The translations under genes and the position numbers were made by a program. 64,000 nucleotides of DNA from Halodesulfovibrio aestuarii (GTDB taxonomy: Bacteria; Desulfobacterota; Desulfovibrionia; Desulfovibrionales; Desulfovibrionaceae), in the NCBI RefSeq assembly GCF_050571805.1, contig NZ_CP192219.1; one strand, given 5' to 3'. The notes under the pieces were generated by a model, which was given only the letters and a program-made list of their open reading frames with translations, was not told the DNA's origin and made no database searches. This document shows, piece after piece, positions 60,845 to 64,000 of this stretch (position 1 is its first letter; the number at the start of each line of letters is the position of its first letter).

Positions 60845-61150
60845 GAATACAATACCGTAAGGGATGGAGTCTCATTGGGGTACATAAAAATTCAAAATTG
60901 AAAATCCATTTCCCCACCATATTATAATGAAACTCATCGAAAAAACTGGAGTTTTGTTTCCAGTCATTTTTGCCAAGCTACCTCCAAAATAATGATACAA
61001 CGTCAAAGACTACGAAGATTTTGTGTAAATTTACCTTCTGCAAAAAACATCCCCCATCCTCCAATAAATTTTTTTACCATTTCCAGACCTGAGTTGCTAA
61101 ATAAAAAAATTAAGCTTAGCAATGCGTTACACACCCTAGAAGGAGTTATC
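60845..61150 (+). other. Leader region of the TIR-NTPase gene
   Basis: About 300 bases with no convincing gene. A TATAAT at 60923-60928 with TTGAAA 19 bases upstream is a possible promoter, which would leave a leader of over 200 bases. The frame of the next gene is open from 60992, but that stretch does not resemble the TIR family and lacks a ribosome binding site. Confidence 0.35.
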
Positions 61151-63646
61151 ATGCCAACTTGTTTTCTATCTCACAGTAGTAAAGACAAAGCTCATTTTGT
61201 ATCTCTAGTTTCTGACAGGCTAAAAAGTCACTTCCATGTAGTGGATGAAAAGTCTTTTGAAGAAGGCGAAAAGTCTATTGACGAAATCATCAAGAATTTA
61301 GATCGAACTGACATTTTTGTTTTATTCATTTCAAATGATTCCCTTGAGTCAACATGGGTGCTTACAGAAATCACTGAAGCAAAAGACAGGTTGGATAAAC
61401 ACGAGCTTAAAAAATTCTATCCAATAATTATCGACACAAATGTAACCTACTATGACAAAAGGCTCCCAGACTGGCTACGGGAGTATAACTTAAAGCCTGT
61501 CTTAAAAGTTGCCGCTGTAGTACGCAGAATCGAAAAAAAAATTCGTGAAGTATCTTGGGAACAACATCCACAACTTAAAGCGCGAAAAAAAATTTTTATT
61601 GGCAGAAACGAACATATTCAAAAATTTGAAGAAAGATATGCTGATTATGATCAAGGTACCCCGATCTGCTTTATAGCTTCAGGAATAAAAAAAATTGGTA
61701 GAAAATCTTTTCTCACCCATTGTTTTGAAAAAGTGAGTTTCTTTGATGAAAGTTACAAGCCAGCACTAATCGAACTGCAACAAGATGAAAGCATAGAAGA
61801 TTTTATTCTTAAAATTTATGACCTTGGTTTCACAGAGCACATTGAAACCAGAAATTTAATGAAAACCCCCATCGAAAAGAAAGTAAATATTGCATTTTCT
61901 CTTATGAAAGATGTCCAAAGAATAAAAGAAGTCGTTATGATTAACGACAATGGCTGCTTGGTTACTAGAGAAGGTCGTTTCACGGACTGGTTCGACTCCT
62001 TATTAACAAAACTCTCACAGCATACTGATCGGGCTACATTTATTATTGCCTCAAGAACTACAGTGAAAAATTTCTTCTATAGGACACGTGGTGAAATCTT
62101 TTCAATTTTTATCCCCGAACTTGAGCAAAAAGAACGTGCAGGTCTATTTAGACGTTATCTAGATTTATATAATTTGGAGCTCACTAGAGAAGATTTTAAC
62201 TTATTTAGTTCACTACAAAAAGGCTACCCAGATCAAGTAGCCTTTACTGTAGACTTAATACGTGAATTAGGAGTCCCAAATCTTAAGCGTGATACAAAAA
62301 AAATTGTAGATTACAACTCAGAGCTAGTTAACATAACCATCCAGGAATATAATGAAAACAAGAAGGCAATAGGCTTATTAGCTTTCTTTTCTAAATTTGA
62401 TTTTGTTAGCTACAAGCTTGCTGATGACATTATTGGTAAGGATGAAGAATCTTATCTGCTACTCAATGAGTTTACAAACACAGGTGCATGTGTCCAGATG
62501 GGTGTTAATGGGGAATTTTTTAGAATTAACGATATGCTTCGTGATTATGTTCAAAGAACAAGATACGAAATTCCTTCTCAATTTGAAAAAGCAATGAAGC
62601 AACACGTTGAAAACTCTTTGGCGAACTATGAAGATGACTTCGACCTTTCCGATCATTTAAGCACAATAAAAGAAGGGTTGATTCAAAAAAAGATTGCACC
62701 ATCCGATAGCCGGATCATTCCTTCAATTTTAATTAAAACGATGCGAGACTTATATCATCACTCAAAAGCATACGGCGATGTTATTTCTTTCGCTAACAAG
62801 TTCTTAGAGAATGAACAGTATTTAGATCGAAATATCGTATATGAAGCAAAGTTTTTCTTATGCCTTTCATACTCCCGAACTAGAAATGATAAGGCACTAA
62901 AGATTGCACATCAGTTCCCTGCACCAGAATTAAACTTTCTTAAAGGCTTTTACTATAGAAATGCTGAAAGATACGCTGACGCACTAGAACAATATAAGAA
63001 AGCACTCGCAATTACCCCTTCATTTTCAAGAGCTCAAAGAGAACTTGTAAACGTTTATATTAAGCTTGAAGACTATGACCTTGCATTAAACTTAGCGAAA
63101 CAAGGTTACAACAACAACAAAAAGAATATATACCTAGCACAAGCATATTTTAACTGCTTAGTTCGTAATTTAAATCCCACTCATCTGGCTAATAAAAAAG
63201 AGATCTTACTTGAAATAATTAGTTCCCTTGAGTCCAATGTTTCAGAAAAAGCAAAAGAAATGTCATATAGCGCGAGAGCATTATATAGCTTCTACATAGA
63301 GCAGGACTATACAAGGGCACTAAATACAGTAGCAGAGGCTATGATCCTTCTACCGCATAATATTTATCCTATAATGACAAAATTTGATCTTGCCGAAAAA
63401 AGTTCAGACCTTTCCACAATGGAAAAAGCTCTCAAGGAGCTTCAGTCGATAATAACGTCATCAAGTAGATTTGTTGCTCCTATCGCAAAGATGGAAGCTA
63501 GTATTGCTTATAAGAAAGGAGATTCTGAACTCGCACTTCATATTTTAAGTAAAAAACTCGGAAACTATCCTGCCGATAGTCTTGAAAGGATAAAACGTAG
63601 GCTTATGAATGGAACATTGTCTGGAGACAATGTGGGGCCAAAATAG
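61151..63646 (+). CDS. TIR-NTPase-TPR protein, putative anti-phage sensor/effector
   Basis: 831 residues from the ATG at 61151 (AAGGAG seven bases upstream). The TIR domain (1-130) starts TCFLSHSSKDKAHFVSLVSD and has the expected catalytic E73 in WVLTEITEA. A P-loop-like region follows at 177-187, SGIKKIGRKSF, which departs from GxxxxGK[ST] by an inserted Arg and may be weak or inactive. Segments such as FIIASRTTVKNFF match NB-ARC/STAND sensors. The C-terminal third (about 590-830) has TPR-type helical pairs (RYADALEQYKKALAITPSFS). The architecture suggests TPR-based sensing that activates TIR NADase activity. It is monocistronic. Confidence 0.82.
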   Translation: MPTCFLSHSSKDKAHFVSLVSDRLKSHFHVVDEKSFEEGEKSIDEIIKNLDRTDIFVLFISNDSLESTWVLTEITEAKDRLDKHELKKFYPIIIDTNVTYYDKRLPDWLREYNLKPVLKVAAVVRRIEKKIREVSWEQHPQLKARKKIFIGRNEHIQKFEERYADYDQGTPICFIASGIKKIGRKSFLTHCFEKVSFFDESYKPALIELQQDESIEDFILKIYDLGFTEHIETRNLMKTPIEKKVNIAFSLMKDVQRIKEVVMINDNGCLVTREGRFTDWFDSLLTKLSQHTDRATFIIASRTTVKNFFYRTRGEIFSIFIPELEQKERAGLFRRYLDLYNLELTREDFNLFSSLQKGYPDQVAFTVDLIRELGVPNLKRDTKKIVDYNSELVNITIQEYNENKKAIGLLAFFSKFDFVSYKLADDIIGKDEESYLLLNEFTNTGACVQMGVNGEFFRINDMLRDYVQRTRYEIPSQFEKAMKQHVENSLANYEDDFDLSDHLSTIKEGLIQKKIAPSDSRIIPSILIKTMRDLYHHSKAYGDVISFANKFLENEQYLDRNIVYEAKFFLCLSYSRTRNDKALKIAHQFPAPELNFLKGFYYRNAERYADALEQYKKALAITPSFSRAQRELVNVYIKLEDYDLALNLAKQGYNNNKKNIYLAQAYFNCLVRNLNPTHLANKKEILLEIISSLESNVSEKAKEMSYSARALYSFYIEQDYTRALNTVAEAMILLPHNIYPIMTKFDLAEKSSDLSTMEKALKELQSIITSSSRFVAPIAKMEASIAYKKGDSELALHILSKKLGNYPADSLERIKRRLMNGTLSGDNVGPK

Positions 63647-63656
63647 ATTTCGAAAA

Positions 63657-63707
63657 TAAAAAAAGCCTTTACACGAAAACATTTTTTTCAAGTAAAGGCT
63701 TTTTTTA
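63657..63707 (+). terminator. Terminator of the TIR-NTPase-TPR gene
   Basis: AAAAAAAGCCTTTAC and GTAAAGGCTTTTTTT form a long perfect stem with a loop of about 20 bases, bounded by A and T runs; it can act in both directions. It directly abuts the tRNA fragment. Confidence 0.85.
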
Positions 63708-63709
63708 TT

Positions 63710-63764
63710 CGGCACCCGGATCAGAAATTGAACCGGCACGGCCGTCAGGCCGAGAGATTTTAAG
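63710..63764 (-). tRNA. tRNA-Leu(UAA) 3' half, non-functional; probable att site
   Basis: On the minus strand the sequence begins at the anticodon loop CTTAAAA (anticodon TAA), continues TCTCTCGG, has a long variable arm (GGCCTGACGGCC) and GTGCCGGTTCAATT of the T arm, and ends CCGGGTGCCG. The 5' half is missing: the bases before the loop (TTACA) cannot pair with TCTCT. The 3' strand of the T stem is also altered. A fragment cut at the anticodon loop is what site-specific recombination of an island into tRNA-Leu would leave. Confidence 0.65.
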
Positions 63765-63777
63765 TGTAAGAGTTTCG

Positions 63778-63826
63778 ACTTGATCTGACAGATGATCGGT
63801 CAAAAGGGCTATGTGTCAGATCAAGT
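63778..63826. repeat. Inverted repeat beside the tRNA fragment
   Basis: ACTTGATCTGACA (63778-63790) and TGTCAGATCAAGT (63814-63826) are perfect 13-base arms around a 23-base centre. It could be a terminator of the minus-strand relaxase gene or a recombinase binding site; no T-run is present. Confidence 0.5.
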
Positions 63827-63860
63827 ATGAACCACTACATTTTAAGTTCATCGTAATTAT

Positions 63861-64000
63861 TCACTCTCTTTTTCGTCCAAACCGTCTTGCTCTCAGCTTT
63901 TCAGCAAACTTGATAGCTTCAACATCATTGCTCACATAAATGTCCTTAAGGCAATCCCGCACCACACCGCCATTCTTAAGTTTATAGGAAATATTCCCCT
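63861..64000 (-). CDS. Partial conjugative relaxase-like protein (C-terminus, LPD7-like)
   Basis: Only the last 45 codons are inside the window, reading GNISYKLKNGGVVRDCLKDI and FAEKLRARRFGRKRE before the stop at 63861. The G[ND][IV]SY[KR]L...GG.VRD pattern resembles the LPD7 domain at the C-terminus of TraI-like relaxases. Its presence supports this region being part of a conjugative element. The call rests on a short fragment. Confidence 0.55.
   Translation of the reverse strand, partial: GNISYKLKNGGVVRDCLKDIYVSNDVEAIKFAEKLRARRFGRKRE

Noticed and set aside
60992..61150. N-terminal extension of the TIR-NTPase-TPR protein
   Set aside because: The extra 53 residues do not resemble the TIR family, while the ATG at 61151 has a strong AAGGAG and begins exactly at the TIR fold.
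1..64000. CRISPR arrays, rRNA genes and intact tRNA genes
   Set aside because: No regularly spaced repeats of 24-40 bases and no cas genes were seen; the only tRNA-like sequence is the incomplete tRNA-Leu fragment at 63710-63764.

Overview
The window looks like chromosome plus a large accessory island from a low-to-moderate GC, marine-type sulfate reducer of the Desulfovibrio group (a Halodesulfovibrio-like organism fits). The clearest marker is a complete periplasmic [FeFe]-hydrogenase operon of the Desulfovibrio HydAB type, with its HydEFG maturases and a Tat signal on the small subunit. Organism identity is inferred from gene content, not from a search.

1-25.4 kb, core-like: a small sigma54-type operon beside an NtrC-family activator whose receiver domain lacks key residues; a DASS/SLC13 anion transporter; a hybrid histidine kinase overlapping a diguanylate cyclase response regulator; a PhzF-type isomerase; an Hsp20; a CHASE4 histidine kinase coupled to a REC-GGDEF-EAL protein. 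Then, on the minus strand, hydA-hydB-(TM1266-type regulator)-hydG-hydE-hydF with hairpins at two internal junctions, followed by mgsA and a P3A proton ATPase.

25.5-32.7 kb, minus strand: a five-gene RiPP cassette of a type best known from clostridia (CcpM-like radical SAM/SPASM enzyme, a TIGR04066-like protein, an acyl-carrier-related protein, an S8 protease and an ABC exporter). Its 48-residue Cys-rich precursor peptide is too short for ordinary ORF calling and lies at 31740-31886. A NifU/IscU-like scaffold gene follows.

32.8-64 kb, accessory island: a decayed IS3-family element abuts a 5'-truncated conjugative pilin peptidase gene (traF). Next come conjugation-associated genes (ArdC/Toprim protein, topoisomerase III) and then defence cargo. 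The cargo is a HEPN protein; a DNA phosphorothioation system (dndBCDE) divergent from its restriction module (dptFGH) across a palindromic operator; a Thoeris locus (thsA-thsB) with a second ThsB-like TIR protein; a SIR2 protein plus alpha/beta hydrolase pair lying between them; and a TIR-NTPase-TPR protein. The island ends here in a 3' half tRNA-Leu(UAA) fragment broken at the anticodon loop (a fossil att site) and the C-terminus of a TraI-like relaxase.

The most interesting candidates for something undescribed are the SIR2 + alpha/beta-hydrolase pair embedded in the Thoeris locus, the RiPP cassette with its precursor and an S8 protease apparently fused to a TIGR04066-like domain, and the structured RNA region between hydG and hydE.
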